The notes beneath the pieces are model-generated. The model was not told the DNA's origin. It saw only the letters and a program-made list of their open reading frames with translations, and ran no database searches. A program made the position numbers and the translations under genes. Shown in pieces: positions 26,462-37,313 of a stretch of DNA of 64,000 nucleotides. How positions within the stretch are numbered: the stretch's first letter is position 1; each line of letters begins with the position of its first letter. This stretch comes from Papaver somniferum (lineage: Eukaryota; Streptophyta; Magnoliopsida; Ranunculales; Papaveraceae), in assembly GCF_003573695.1 (NCBI RefSeq), contig NC_039358.1:95306881-95370880 (forward strand), given 5' to 3'.

Positions 26462-27540
26462 TCAGGTTGGGGAGTCGGACTCAGGTAATACCTCAGGTGC
26501 ACTAGGCTCGAGTCCCAAGTTAGGGACTTCTAATAGGGATACTTGAGCATTACTACCCCCAAACTTAGAATTTTGGGTGTCTCTAGATAGACTTGTCACA
26601 ATATTCCTAATTTTTAGACCATCAGGTTCCTGAAAAAGGTCGATTGCTTTCTCTAAACTATAATCAGGTGGTTCATCCTCTAAATGCATTTGAGGCATAC
26701 AAACTGTAGGATTATGTGTTTCACAACCTCTATGGTTAACCCTAATGTTTCCCTACTGTCTTGAAGCACCATTTCTGGCCTACTCTCCTGATAGGAAGGT
26801 ATATTCACAGGAAAAGTCTCAGGTGACCCTAAATGCTCTTCAGGCTCTTCCAAATAAGGGATTAAGGTAGATTCGAAAGCTAGTAATGGTTTGAAACTAT
26901 CTTTCCATCTATCAATGTCTAACATAGGAATAAAATCCAACAGAGCATTTACTTGTTCAATGTTGATATCATCGTCGAAATTCATGCTAAAATGGGCTAG
27001 ACAACTTTCTAATGGATCTTCCGATATGATGTTTGGTAATGACTCCTGAATTAAGGTTCCTATCATGTTCACCTCTTAAATGCATGTGTCATCTAGCTCA
27101 GAAGGTAGCTTATTTACATTAAAAATATTCAGTTCAATAGTCATATTACCAAAGGATAAATTCATGATACCATTTCGACAGTTAATGATCGCATTAGATG
27201 TAGCTAAAAATGGGCGACCTAAGATCACAGGTATCTGGTTTTCTGGGTCAGGGACATGTTGGGTATGTAAGACCACGAAATCCACAGGATAAATAAACTT
27301 GTCGACCTCAATAAGAACATCCTCTATCATAACAGACCTATCAGCTAACTGCAGTGTTATCTTGGTAGGTTTCAATCCACTGAGCCCTAGATGTAAGTAC
27401 ACATGGTACGGTAGTAAGTTCACACTGGCTCCTAAGTCAAGTAAAGCTTTCTCTACCCTGTGTTTTCCTATTGTGCAAGCAATGGTAGGGGCACCTGGGT
27501 CTTTATACTTAGGAGTTGTGTATTCTGAATGATTGAACTT
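26462..27540 (-). pseudogene. Aspartic protease and linker of the Athila-like element
   Basis: A retropepsin-like region carries the DLGASVN active-site motif near 27430 and the second conserved stretch VILGRPFLATS near 27215. The linker 27072-26462 resembles the segment that joins protease to reverse transcriptase in Athila-type elements, but it ends in stops with no RT after it. A frame break separates it from gag. Loss of the rest of pol is the reason to call the element non-autonomous. Confidence 0.75.
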
Positions 27541-27641
27541 ACATGACTAGCTAAAAAGGCTTTTTTAGGGACACTAAGCTTGCGCTTTCGCGTACACATA
27601 TCTTTAAGGAACTTGGCATAAGCCGGCAGTTGCCTAATTTC

Positions 27642-29366
27642 TTATAGTAAAGGAAGGTTTATGGTAACTTTCTTAAAAACCTCCATTATGTCATTAAAGT
27701 TGGATTCACTCTTTGTTGGTACTAGTAGCTGTGGAAATGGGGCTCTAGGCATAAAATAGGGCCTCTCAGGAGCCGAATTGGCATCATCAGAAACTTTATC
27801 AGTCTCCTCATCTATGGATTGTCCTGAGGGGTGAACTACAGTATGCTCACTATCGGGCATGGTTACCTTGTTGTCTACAACTTTACCATTCCTAAGGGTT
27901 CCAATAGCATTCAATTGATGTGATGGTTTTGCACCTACTTCATGAACTCCTCTAGGGTTGGGTTGTGTTTGACTAGGAAACCTACCTTTTTCTCTCAAAG
28001 ACTCATTTATCAAACTAACTTGGGTTTTTAACTCGGAAATAGCCTGAGAATTATCCTGGACCATCTTTTTATTTTCATCTAAACCTTGTATCATTGATTG
28101 GTGAAACATTGCAGTTTGTTGAGTTAACAAGGCGAGAGATTCCTCTAGACTTAAAATTTTCTTATCGGATTGATTCTGAAACTGAGCTGGTCCTGAAGGA
28201 TTCTTAGTATAACCAAAACCTGGGGGGAACATCAGAATTACTAAACTGACCTTGACTCTGGCCCTTAGACCAAGAAAGGTTCAGATGGTTTCTCCAACCA
28301 GGGTTATAGGTTTCTGAATATGGGTCAGATTTCTGACGGTTATCAAATCTAGTGTTATTATAAAGAGCATTGGCTTGCTCTTCAATATTCCGGCCTTCCC
28401 AAAAAGGCTCAATTCTACCACTAGTGTGACCCACTTCTAAAGCTTCTAACCTTTTTTCTATAGCAGCAATTTTGGCATCTGATTCATAACCTTCTACCCT
28501 ATTAATGTTTCCTCTACCTAGAAGAATTGTTTTCTGGGGTTCCCTACTGTTTTCCCATTGCTGGGTTTTTTCGACGATTTCATTCAAATATGTCATCGCA
28601 TCATCAACTGTTTGGTTTTCAAACCCACATGTACACATAGATTCTACTGTGGTTGTAGTGGAATAATCTAAACCCTCATAAAGGATCTGAACTAGCCTAA
28701 CCTTTTCTAATCCATGATGAGGACACTGGCTAATAAATCATTGAACCTTTCCAAATACCTATACAAAGATTCTACCTCTTATTGTGAAAATGTGCATATT
28801 TGCGCCCTAATAGACGATGTTTTGTGTCTAGGGAAAAACTTATTGAAAAAGGCAAATGTAAGTTGTTCATATGTTTCGATTGACTCGGAAGCCAAACTAT
28901 ATAGCCACGATTTGGCTTTATCTTTTAGGGAAAATGGGAATAACCTAAGTTTCAAAGCATCATCATCAAGGTTTCTAATTCATAGGGTACTACAAATTTC
29001 CTCAAAATCTCTAACATGGTAATAGGGGTTTTCATTTTCTTTCCCTAAAAAGATTGGGAGCATCTGTAAGGTCCCAGGTTTCAGTTCATAGGTTGTCTCC
29101 ATTTCAGCTAACTTGATACACGAAGGACGAGTGGTCCTAGTAGGATTCAGCAAAGTTTTCAAAGTTGCAATTTCTGGCACTATTGGAGTAATAGGCTTCT
29201 CACCAAAAGGACGTTCAAAAATAGGTTGTCCAAGAATAGGGGTTTCTAAATTAAGGTAATCAAGATCCTTGTTTCCTAATATAGAACCACTAGGGTTTTC
29301 TTTAACAAACCGACCAAATGCGTCTCTTTTACGTTCAGGCATACACAAAAATTTGTACACATGCAA
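27642..29366 (-). pseudogene. Gag of the Athila-like element (broken)
   Basis: The start is at 29366 (MHVYKFLCMPERKRDAF). Gag matrix/capsid phrases follow on the minus strand, including YHVRDFEEICSTL near 28990 and a downstream DKAKSW-type capsid stretch near 28920. A stop follows CSTL, and further stops and frameshifts separate the pieces 28638-28204 and 28232-27642. The C-terminal part is rich in glutamine and proline. The plus-strand frames across this region are shadows. Confidence 0.8.
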
Positions 29367-29848
29367 ATGTTGGGATCGCTAATTTAGGTAAGCTTGGGTT
29401 ACCTACAACAAAATATACCCAAAGGTACGAGGCTGAGGCTTGTGGTGTTTCGGGTGATAACGCCCAGAGGGTTCACCTTACTTAACCACTTGTTTTCCTA
29501 AAATCGGTGCCGGAAGAGAATGCAATTGGTGTGTGCGTGTTTTTTTTTAATAAATAAAATAATAAAAAAAATAAACAAACAATAAAATAAAATTACAAAT
29601 CCAAAAAGGAAATAAAGAAACTAACAAAAATAAAAGTCCAAATAATATCTTCGGTTTCCTCCTTTTTTTTGGCAAGTTCAACTTTCCACCTTTAGCTTTG
29701 AGTCAATCCTACACAACAAAAACAAAAATACCAAAGACGTAAAATAGAACAAAAAATCTAAAAAATAATAAAAATAAAAATACAAAACCTAAAAAAAAAA
29801 ACTAAAACCTAAACCTAAATACAAGTCCGCGTCGGCGGCGCCAAAAAT

Positions 29849-31509
29849 TGATGTGGTTTTTATATTGTTTGTAAAGTGGTAAGAAAAGTATCGTTCACTC
29901 AGACTTGTGAAGATTTTGTTTTTGATTCAAATAAAACTAGAAAACTCAATTGAATTTGTTATCAAGATTATAAAAAGAACCAAGACTCAGGATTCCGCCA
30001 TTGACCAATTAAGTGATTCAATCTAATCAATATTCATGCAATTCTTTGCGTTTAAAGTGATTCTAATTTATTGCCTCTAGTAGATTTTCGAAGTAACAAT
30101 TGTAAACATCAAGCATGAAACATCAAAAGTCTTAAACTAAGCATGCTCCATCAAAACGAATCACAATCATTAAATAAAAATCAATTTTCCAATATTAGTT
30201 CCATGCAAATAATCATAAAAGAAATTTCAAAAAATAATTAAAATAGAAATATACCACTTTTCATGGAACAATGGCTTCCTCCGTCGCCTCAGCTAAGGGG
30301 TTTAGCTCCTCATGTTATTCACGTGCTCAAAATAGGTGTTCATAGCTCAAAAGGGTGAAAGACAAGAGAAAACTAATAAAGCAGTGTGTTTGTAACAAAT
30401 ATAATTGTTACAGAAGACACTGTTACATAGAACCCTAACAGAACTGTTACGAACTCTTAATAATTGTTACAATAATCGTGACAAAAGGTATGGAATTTGA
30501 AATTAAAGGCCACGGATATTGCGACTTTCTTTTACTGCTATTATGTGTTATTCTTCCTCCTCTTCTATGCAAGTTGTGAAATCGTCTCTGCAACCTCCTA
30601 AACTTCTCTGCAACTACCCCTAGGGTTGTGTGATACCTTGTGTGACTCGACCTAACCTTTATATAGCCAACAAATCCCGAAGTACCCCGAGAAATCTTCT
30701 TTTCTTTCATCAAAAGTCTCAGACTTTTATTTTTGTTATCTCGATCTTCTCACGCGTATTTGATCTATCCAATATTTCCAAACCAATAGAAACCAACTAC
30801 AGATAGAGCTTTCTTCCCTTAATACTACACGTATCTGCCAAATATAGTCAAAGAAAATCTGAAACTTTCTTAACCTATGCTTTGCTTGAAACCGAGAATA
30901 TATCCCTGTTTTTTCGAATCTGGGACTTATAGTTATCCTGTTTTATCTAAACAGGCTTAAACCAATCCAACTCGACAATCAAATCCGAGAAGAATATGCT
31001 GAAATCAAGCCTAGAAGATTACACAGCAAACCGTGAACTCCACACCTATGTTTCCTTTTAACTCGAGTTCTAGACAATTTGGGTTCAATCAAACGACTAT
31101 ACCAGGCCTGTTTTGGCCTAAGAAATAAACCCAATCAATTTCAGCCTTTTAGTCTTTCTCAAACTCGATCAAAGCTCGCCTGAAAATCACATCGCAAAAA
31201 TGAATTTTGAATTCAGTTTTTCCCGCCAAAATCTGTTCAATTCCGTGAAGAAGAAAAGGGGGTGCCCTTAGCGACGTCTGGGGCGCGAATAAAAATTGTC
31301 TTGGGGTGCCCTGGGGTGGCCCTTATCCAAATTGTGGGTGCCAAAATAACTTCCTTTGGGGTGCCTTTAACAACTTTTTGAGCTGATTTTTCCAAAAATG
31401 TTATTGGCCAAAAATACACACACACACATAAAACACCATAATAAGTACAAAAATGAGCACTATCAATATATAAAATCGAGACAAAGTAGACACAAAAATG
31501 TGTCTATCA
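29849..31509 (-). repeat. 5' LTR of the Athila-like element
   Basis: This 1,661-bp copy is followed in element sense by the TGGCGCC primer site (about 29828-29845). Small indels account for the 21-bp length difference from the other LTR. Confidence 0.92.
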
Positions 31510-32509
31510 TCGGGCAATCAATTGTAAGCGCTTGATAAATGATTCCGCTAAGCCATTTTGAGTGTGCACGTGAGCGATGGAGTGTTCGACGTCAATGTCA
31601 ATTTACATGCAATAATCATTAAATATTTTAGAGGTAAATTCACCAGCATTATCACGACGAATAGTTTTAATAGGAAAATCTGGAAACTGAGCTCGTAGCT
31701 TAATAATTGGTACAAGAAGTCTTGCAAATGCAACAGTACAAGTCGAAAGTAAGCAAACATGTGACCATCGTATTGAAGCATCAATAAGAACGATAAAATA
31801 ACGAAATGGTCCACACGAAGGGTGAATTGGTCCACATATCACCTTGAATTCGTTGCAGAAAATTAGGTGATTAAATGCCAACTTTCATCAATGATGGCCT
31901 AATAATCAATTTTCCTTGATAACAAGCTATACATGGACAATCATTAAATGATAAGACTTTTAGTCTATTTATAGGATGTCCATATGAGTTTTAAATAACT
32001 CGATGCATCATAGTTGATCCCTGATGACCCAGACGGTCATGCCAAAGTTTTAGAACACTGGGATCAGAAGTCTTAGGATGACTCACAAGATGTGATTCAA
32101 TTAGGATAGTGTGATATAATCCAGAAGATATAGATGGAAGCTTTTCTAGGACTTGTTTCTTACCTGAGACAATGGCATTAATGCAAAGATACTCTTTCTT
32201 AGCGTCGTTTGTTGTCTCAATATGATACCCATTAAGACGAATGTCTTTAAAACTCAATAAGTTGCGTTTAGATCTTGTTGAAAATAAGGCATCTTGGACA
32301 TGGATTTTTGTACCATTAGGGAGCATTATCGATGCTTTTCCATGTCCCTCAACAAGATTAAAAGTCCATGAAATTGTAGTAACATTGGTCGTAGCAAACG
32401 TTAAATGGGGGAAAAACCTTTTGTTATGAAAAATTGTGTGCGTTGTTGCACTGTCAACAAGACATATATCTTCATCACTTGTTTTTCGCTTTTCATTAGC
32501 AATATCCAT
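31510..32509 (-). pseudogene. Copia protease and integrase, 5' part
   Basis: On the minus strand the aspartic protease motif is CLVDSATTHTIF near 32460. The pre-integrase stretch LWHDRLGHQGSTMMHR is near 32030, and the integrase core follows with VLIDASIRWSH, RRDNAGEF and the NGLAESF glutamate motif near 31550. Stops lie between the protease and integrase parts. The sequence ends at 31510 exactly where the Athila-like element is inserted, and it continues at 23323. Confidence 0.85.
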
Positions 32510-32727
32510 GTCCCTTTAGAAAAATAAAGACAATAATATAAGTTATGGATGATAAATACTAAGAAAATAATTTCATTACTAAAGAGAATTTCAATAACTA
32601 ATACATTAAAATCAACTGCCTAAAAGAAAAACAATCTCTAAAAAAAAATATGACAAAACATTGTCACTTATTCAAACCAAAATACTACTCAATCTACTAA
32701 AAAGAACTGATCATAAAACAGATAAAC

Positions 32728-33735
32728 TCAGATATCCTTGAGGAAGGAATCCATGTCTTCAATCTCATTTTCATCATTCTTGAAGTCAGAAATATCAAGA
32801 TGGGCAATATCCATTGGTATGTCATATTGGGAAAAATTGGTTTCAGCCTTCTTTTCCTTTTGTTTAATAGACGCCTGATAAAGATCAACAAGGTGCCTTG
32901 CAGTACGACAAACATTTGCCCAGTGCCTTGGTGAACCACAATGGCGACAGACAGATTCATAGCGCTTTGAATGGCTTCGTGAGCTTTCGCCTTTGTGTTT
33001 TGGGAACACATTGTTCTTCCCCTTCCGATGATAGGAATTATTATCAGCCTTCTTCTTGTTGTTGGGCTTTTCAGGACCTAACCAACGTCCGTGTCCTTTC
33101 CCACGGCTTTTAGGAGCATTGCTACGACTTTCTGTAGCGTTCATCTCTAGAGCAACTGTTGAACCTGTTGGGTGGATTTGATGGTTCTTGAGTAATAACT
33201 CATTATTCTGCTCAGCTACTAGAAGGCAAGAGATAAGATCGGAGTATTTCTTAAACTGACTTTCACGATATTGTTGTTGAAGCAAAATGTTTGAAGCATG
33301 AAAGGTGGAGTAAGTCTTCTCCAAAAGATCAGCATCAGTAATAGTTTCACTGCATAGTTTTAAGCGAGAGACAATCTGAAATAAAGCCGAGTTATATTCA
33401 CTTACGCTTTTAAAATCTTGTAAGCGGAGGTGCATCTACTCATATCTAGCTCTTGGAAGGATGACCGTTTTTTAATGGTCAAACCTATCCTTCAGCTCTG
33501 TCCACATAGTGTACGGGTTTTTCATCGTAAGATACTGGGACTTCAAAGATTCGTCTAAGTGATGACGAATAAAAATTAATGCTTTTGAGCGATATTCTTG
33601 GGACTCCTTATTGTCCTTAGTAATAGTCTTATCAAGTGAGCTAGCACCCAGATGTACCTCTGCATCTAGAACCCAAGACAAATAATTCTTGCCGGATATG
33701 TCAAGGATTTTGAAGTTCACCTTTGAAAGAGACAT
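32728..33735 (-). pseudogene. Copia gag nucleocapsid precursor
   Basis: Gag forms the capsid of the virus-like particle. The likely start is the ATG of MSLSKVNFK at 33735. The first part has the copia gag phrases SGKNYLSWVLDAE and TMWTELKDRF. After two in-frame stops near 33420-33470 it continues to an RNA-binding zinc knuckle CRHCGSPRHWANVC near 32900 (CX2CX4HX4C). The two stops make it non-functional. Confidence 0.85.
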
Positions 33736-33772
33736 GATCTGAATATTAATAAAATAAATGATGATCAATAAT

Positions 33773-33797
33773 TTATATATATATATATATATATATA
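33773..33797. repeat. (AT)n microsatellite in the copia leader
   Basis: About 12 TA repeats lie just upstream of the copia gag start. Confidence 0.95.
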
Positions 33798-33839
33798 ATT
33801 AGTGAAACTAAAAATAAAAAATAAAACTCCTAATACAGT

Positions 33840-34010
33840 ATACAGGAGAAAAATAAAGAAATAACTATTGGTTAGACGACATAGCCAGACATGACCAATA
33901 GGAGAAAAATAAAGAAATAACTATTGGTTAGACGGCATAGCCACACATGACCAATAGGAGAAAAATAAAGAAATGACTATTGGTTAGACGGCATAGCCAG
34001 ACCTGACTAA
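33840..34010. repeat. 56-bp tandem repeat, three copies, in the copia leader
   Basis: The phrase GGAGAAAAATAAAG recurs at 33845, 33901 and 33957, a period of 56 bp. The copies differ at a few positions and end with gaccaatagg-like sequence. The repeat lies between the primer site and gag of the copia element, that is, in the part that would be leader RNA. Confidence 0.9.
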
Positions 34011-35185
34011 TAATTAATTAAAGTGCGGTAAGAGAAGATACATAACTTACAGAGAGAACCGGTAAAGGAAAAAAAATTGTGATAATATAAAAACATTAAT
34101 TGTAATATATTATTATGGATACTAGAGTTCCCTTCTGTTTGTGGGTGAAAACTGTTTCTGCTGATTTCGGTAATTTCGTGTGAGTGCGGGTGAGAAACAA
34201 ATCTAAACCCAAAACAATGTACTGCACGGGAGTACTTTTGATTCGAGAGATCAATCTGTACAATCCTGGACTAAACCAAGAAATGGTCGTTCCATGCTTG
34301 CTTCGGTCACAAAGTGAAGGAGAACGGTTGGTCTTAGGGAGGGAAGCGAAGAAAGTGTTGAGGCCAGAGTAGTTGATTCTGGAAGTGTGGGTGTTTTGCG
34401 ACTTGTGTCCGAAAGTTGAACTAGTGAGCTGAATGGAAATCTACCAGGTTATTTTTGAATGTGTATTGTTCTCCTGACCAAAAACTTGTTGTTTGGTGGA
34501 AATATGTGAAATCTATTTATACAAGTCGTAATAAAACGTACCCTGGCCTCGTAAGAAGTGGAAGCGGTTGAGTGGTGGAAAAGTGGTAACGGGTAACGCC
34601 TGGAATTGATGTTTCCATAATGAAGATGCGTTTCACCACTTATTTCTTGCCATTACTAACCGCCTCACTCTTATGACACTTTCTTGTAACTGGCGTATTG
34701 CACGCCGCACGCTGTAAATCGCCAGACCAATACCCTGATGAGCATCCCCCAGTTTGTGGGATGTTTTGATGTCTCGAGTGTTTTCATTGGAAAACGTGTA
34801 GCATGTTGCTATGTGCGGCAAGTTAAGATAGAGAGGCTTGCCGGTTCAGTGACGACCTTCGACGGCCGAGATTTTGCATCTCAGGAGGAAGGGTAGTTGT
34901 TGATCGCGGCTACCTTCCGTTTGGCGGCCAGTGGCGTGGCCGTGGTGCTGGCATGGCTTGCGCATGCCTTTGGCGTGGCCAAATTAGGGTTTGACACAAA
35001 CCGTGGAATTTGGCATTGCGGCCAGAAGTTGCCACAGGCTTGGTGGCGAACTTGTACGACTGAGATCCTCACCTCAGGAGGAAGGGTAGCCATTGATTAT
35101 GGCTACCTTCCGTTGGTGGCCAGAGGCGTGGTAGCGTGGCTGGCATGGCTTGCGCATGATTTTTGGCATGCGCGTGCAGCATGTG

Positions 35186-35291
35186 TGCCTGGCATGTGCG
35201 TCTGGTAAGCGCGTCTGGCATGCGCGTCTGGTAAGCGCGTCTGGCATGTGCGTCTGGTAAGCGCGTCTGGCATGCGCGCCTGGCATGTGCG
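35186..35291. repeat. 13-bp minisatellite, LTR copy 1
   Basis: Units alternate between GCGTCTGGTAAGC and GCGTCTGGCATGC, about 8 units. The homologous array in the other LTR (42382-42518) has about 10 units with more variants. Confidence 0.9.
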
Positions 35292-35588
35292 ACATGCTGG
35301 CGTTTTTTGGGAAGCTAGCGCGATTTTGGGAAGCTGGCGTGTTTTGGGAAGCCAACTTAGTATGACGACCTTTTTGAGGCCGTGGCAAGTTTTGGAGCAC
35401 CCGATTGGGCCAGCATGGTAGGGCGTGGCCATACTTCCAACGCATGGTGGCAGATTTTAAGCGACCTGATTGGTCGACGGAAAGAGGGCTGGCATGCTAG
35501 GGCGCGACCGCACTTTTAGCGCCCTGTGGCGGATTCGGTTGCCTAGCTTGTTTTAGCATGGTTTCGACCAACGGGGTCCAGTATACTG

Positions 35589-35589
<1 letters not shown>

Positions 35590-35619
<30 letters not shown>
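35590..35619. repeat. Homopolymer run of 30 G
   Basis: The other LTR has a short mixed sequence, CGCGGGGCGCG, at the same place (about 42829-42839). This is either true slippage growth or an assembly or base-calling artefact. Confidence 0.9.
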
Positions 35620-36307
35620 CGAAACCCTAATTTGCAAATTAGTTGGGTTTATGAGTTCTTTGCGAGTTATCGCAATAATTAGCTGGATTTTTTATGTTGC
35701 CATACAAAATCTTTATCTAGATAATGCAGTGTGCTTTCTGTCTGAGCATTTTGTGCAATGGCCTTAAATTTGGTACTTGGAGGTTCATGCTACTCCGCTG
35801 CGAGTGAACATAAATCCGTCATGCCACACCGATTAAGGGTTCTGCTGGGGAACATAGCACAGGAAAGTACTCAGTGAGTCTCGTATTGGCGAGGTGCCGA
35901 AATTTACAGAGTGTTATGGATAAAAGTGTATTGAGCGGCTCAATAAATATGTCGGTGGAGAGGTTAGTACTCGCAGCACCTTCCTTGCAGAGTGACGTCA
36001 CATCTGATGCAAGGTTTTATGATTTTAACCCTAAGCTAAAAACCACCATCAACATTAAGTCCCCTGCTTAGCACGTAACAGTGGCATTGTTGCGGGGTAA
36101 GCATGAGATGGTGACAGGCGAGAGCAAAATCGAGAGAGAAACATGTGAAGAGATCGCCAAGGAAATTTAACTAACCTTTAGTGGAAGGCATGAGAAATCC
36201 ATGATCCTTGTGCTGGCGGATTTTGCATAGATTCATCTTTGCTATGGGTCGTTGGTACCGCTAGCTTGAAGTAGTGGATGGGCGGCTAGCTGAAGCAGCG
36301 GATGGCG

Positions 36308-36403
36308 TGGCTAGCTTGGACATGGCTTGGACGCGGCTTGGCTTGGCTTGGACGTGGCTTAGACGCGGCTTGGCTTGGCTTGGCTTGGCTTGGCTTGGGT
36401 GCG
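36308..36403. repeat. (CTTGG)n-type minisatellite
   Basis: A region dominated by GGCTTGGCTTGG with GACGCGG and GACGTGG interruptions lies between the Tat polypurine tract and the PMD gene. It produces long spurious frames on both strands. Confidence 0.85.
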
Positions 36404-36574
36404 ACTTGGCTGGGGGATGGCTCGGCTCGGTACAGAAGGTTTGGGCGCGGAGATGGTGGCGTTGTCTTGGCCATGGATTGGTGGCGCTATGGAGCGTTGT
36501 CTCCGCGGGCCCGGTTGGCTTTTCCGTGCATAGTTCAAACGAGAAACCTTCGTCCATCCTAATTCCAAAAGTGT

Positions 36575-36725
36575 TGCGCTTATAAAAGGAAACCTTCTTC
36601 TACCCAAACTTCAAAAGTAATATGTATATAAAGGGTGCCACGCTTCTTTTATTTTTATAACATTGGCTTTGTTTCCTTGTCTCCGCGTTAGCAACAAAGC
36701 AGAGAAGTAGGCAAGCGCACTCCAG
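36575..36725 (+). promoter_or_regulatory. TATA boxes and 5' untranslated exon of the antisense PMD gene
   Basis: Two TATA-like sites lie in plus orientation, TTATAAAAGG at about 36580-36589 and TATATAAAG at 36625-36633. About 30 bp after the second a leader would start near 36655-36660. A consensus donor CTCCAG/GTATGT is at 36725/36726, and a pyrimidine-rich tract ends in the acceptor TTGTAG at 37281-37282. The predicted leader intron is therefore 36726-37282. The order TATA, leader exon, leader intron, ATG is that of a plant gene, not of an LTR element. Transcription start is inferred. Confidence 0.6.
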
Positions 36726-37313
36726 GTATGTATTCCAACGTTGTTGTTTTTTTTTGTCGATGCAAACCCTATCCATAGACATGTTCTCCATGAACCCGTA
36801 GAAATACGTTTGTATGAATGATTCTTCCTTGCTAGCAGTATCATAGTAATATTAGCCGTTATACCGATAGTAAGAAGACCAATTATTAGGTGGCTTCCAT
36901 TAATTTTCTTCCCGTGAAAACCTGGCCTCAGGGTTTCCTTTCCCTCTTTGTGGCCGTGTGCATAGTTTATGTGATGAAAACATTCCTCTCCTGGCCGCGA
37001 GCATATTTCCATGACCAAGCGCGACTTGACCTAGGTTGTATTTTCCGCTTTTTTGCATGCTTCCCGCGGCATTTCCTAGTCTCGGCCAAGAGCGTATTTC
37101 CCGCGACATCACGTACACCCGTTGAGCGGCATCAGTCTCTATTCCTTTAGTCGTGAATTCCATGACATGTGGCCAAAGAGAAATTTCCGTAGAAAATGTG
37201 TTGTTTGTTCATAGCCGATTTTGATAAGACTTTATGTATGATTTTCTCCAAAGTAGTAATTCTTCGTTTTGCTTCGTTGTAGTTACTTCAAAAGCATAAG
37301 GAATTTTGTTAAG

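Larger units (their letters stand above)
23324..31509 (-). mobile_element. Non-autonomous Athila-like Ty3/gypsy element
   Basis: The LTRs are 23324-24963 and 29849-31509 (about 1.65 kb, starting TGATAGACAC and ending CCACATCA on the minus strand). Target repeats are TCGGA (23319-23323) and TCGGG (31510-31514). The primer site next to the 5' LTR is TGGCGCCGCCGACGCGG, of the TGGCGCC type used by Athila/Tat lineages. The polypurine tract is AAGTTTGGGGGTATT next to the 3' LTR. Inside are broken gag and a protease with an adjoining linker but no reverse transcriptase, RNase H or integrase, so it depended on a helper. It lies cleanly inside the copia integrase. Confidence 0.9.
34136..36054 (-). repeat. 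3' LTR of the Tat-like element
   Basis: This 1,919-bp LTR holds a 13-bp minisatellite (35186-35291) and a run of 30 G (35590-35619). It matches 40620-43274 once the hAT insertion there is removed. Confidence 0.92.

Noticed and set aside
33840..34010. CRISPR-like array
   Set aside because: The units are contiguous near-identical tandem repeats without spacers and lie in a plant retrotransposon leader.
34881..35445. Open frames on both strands in the Tat LTR rich in Arg, Ala and Thr
   Set aside because: They come from the 13-bp minisatellite and GC-rich LTR sequence. The same false frames recur in the second LTR (42096-42740).
36261..36607. Several overlapping frames with Lys-Pro-Ser or Trp-Leu repeats
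   Set aside because: They are produced by the CTTGG minisatellite and are not protein genes.
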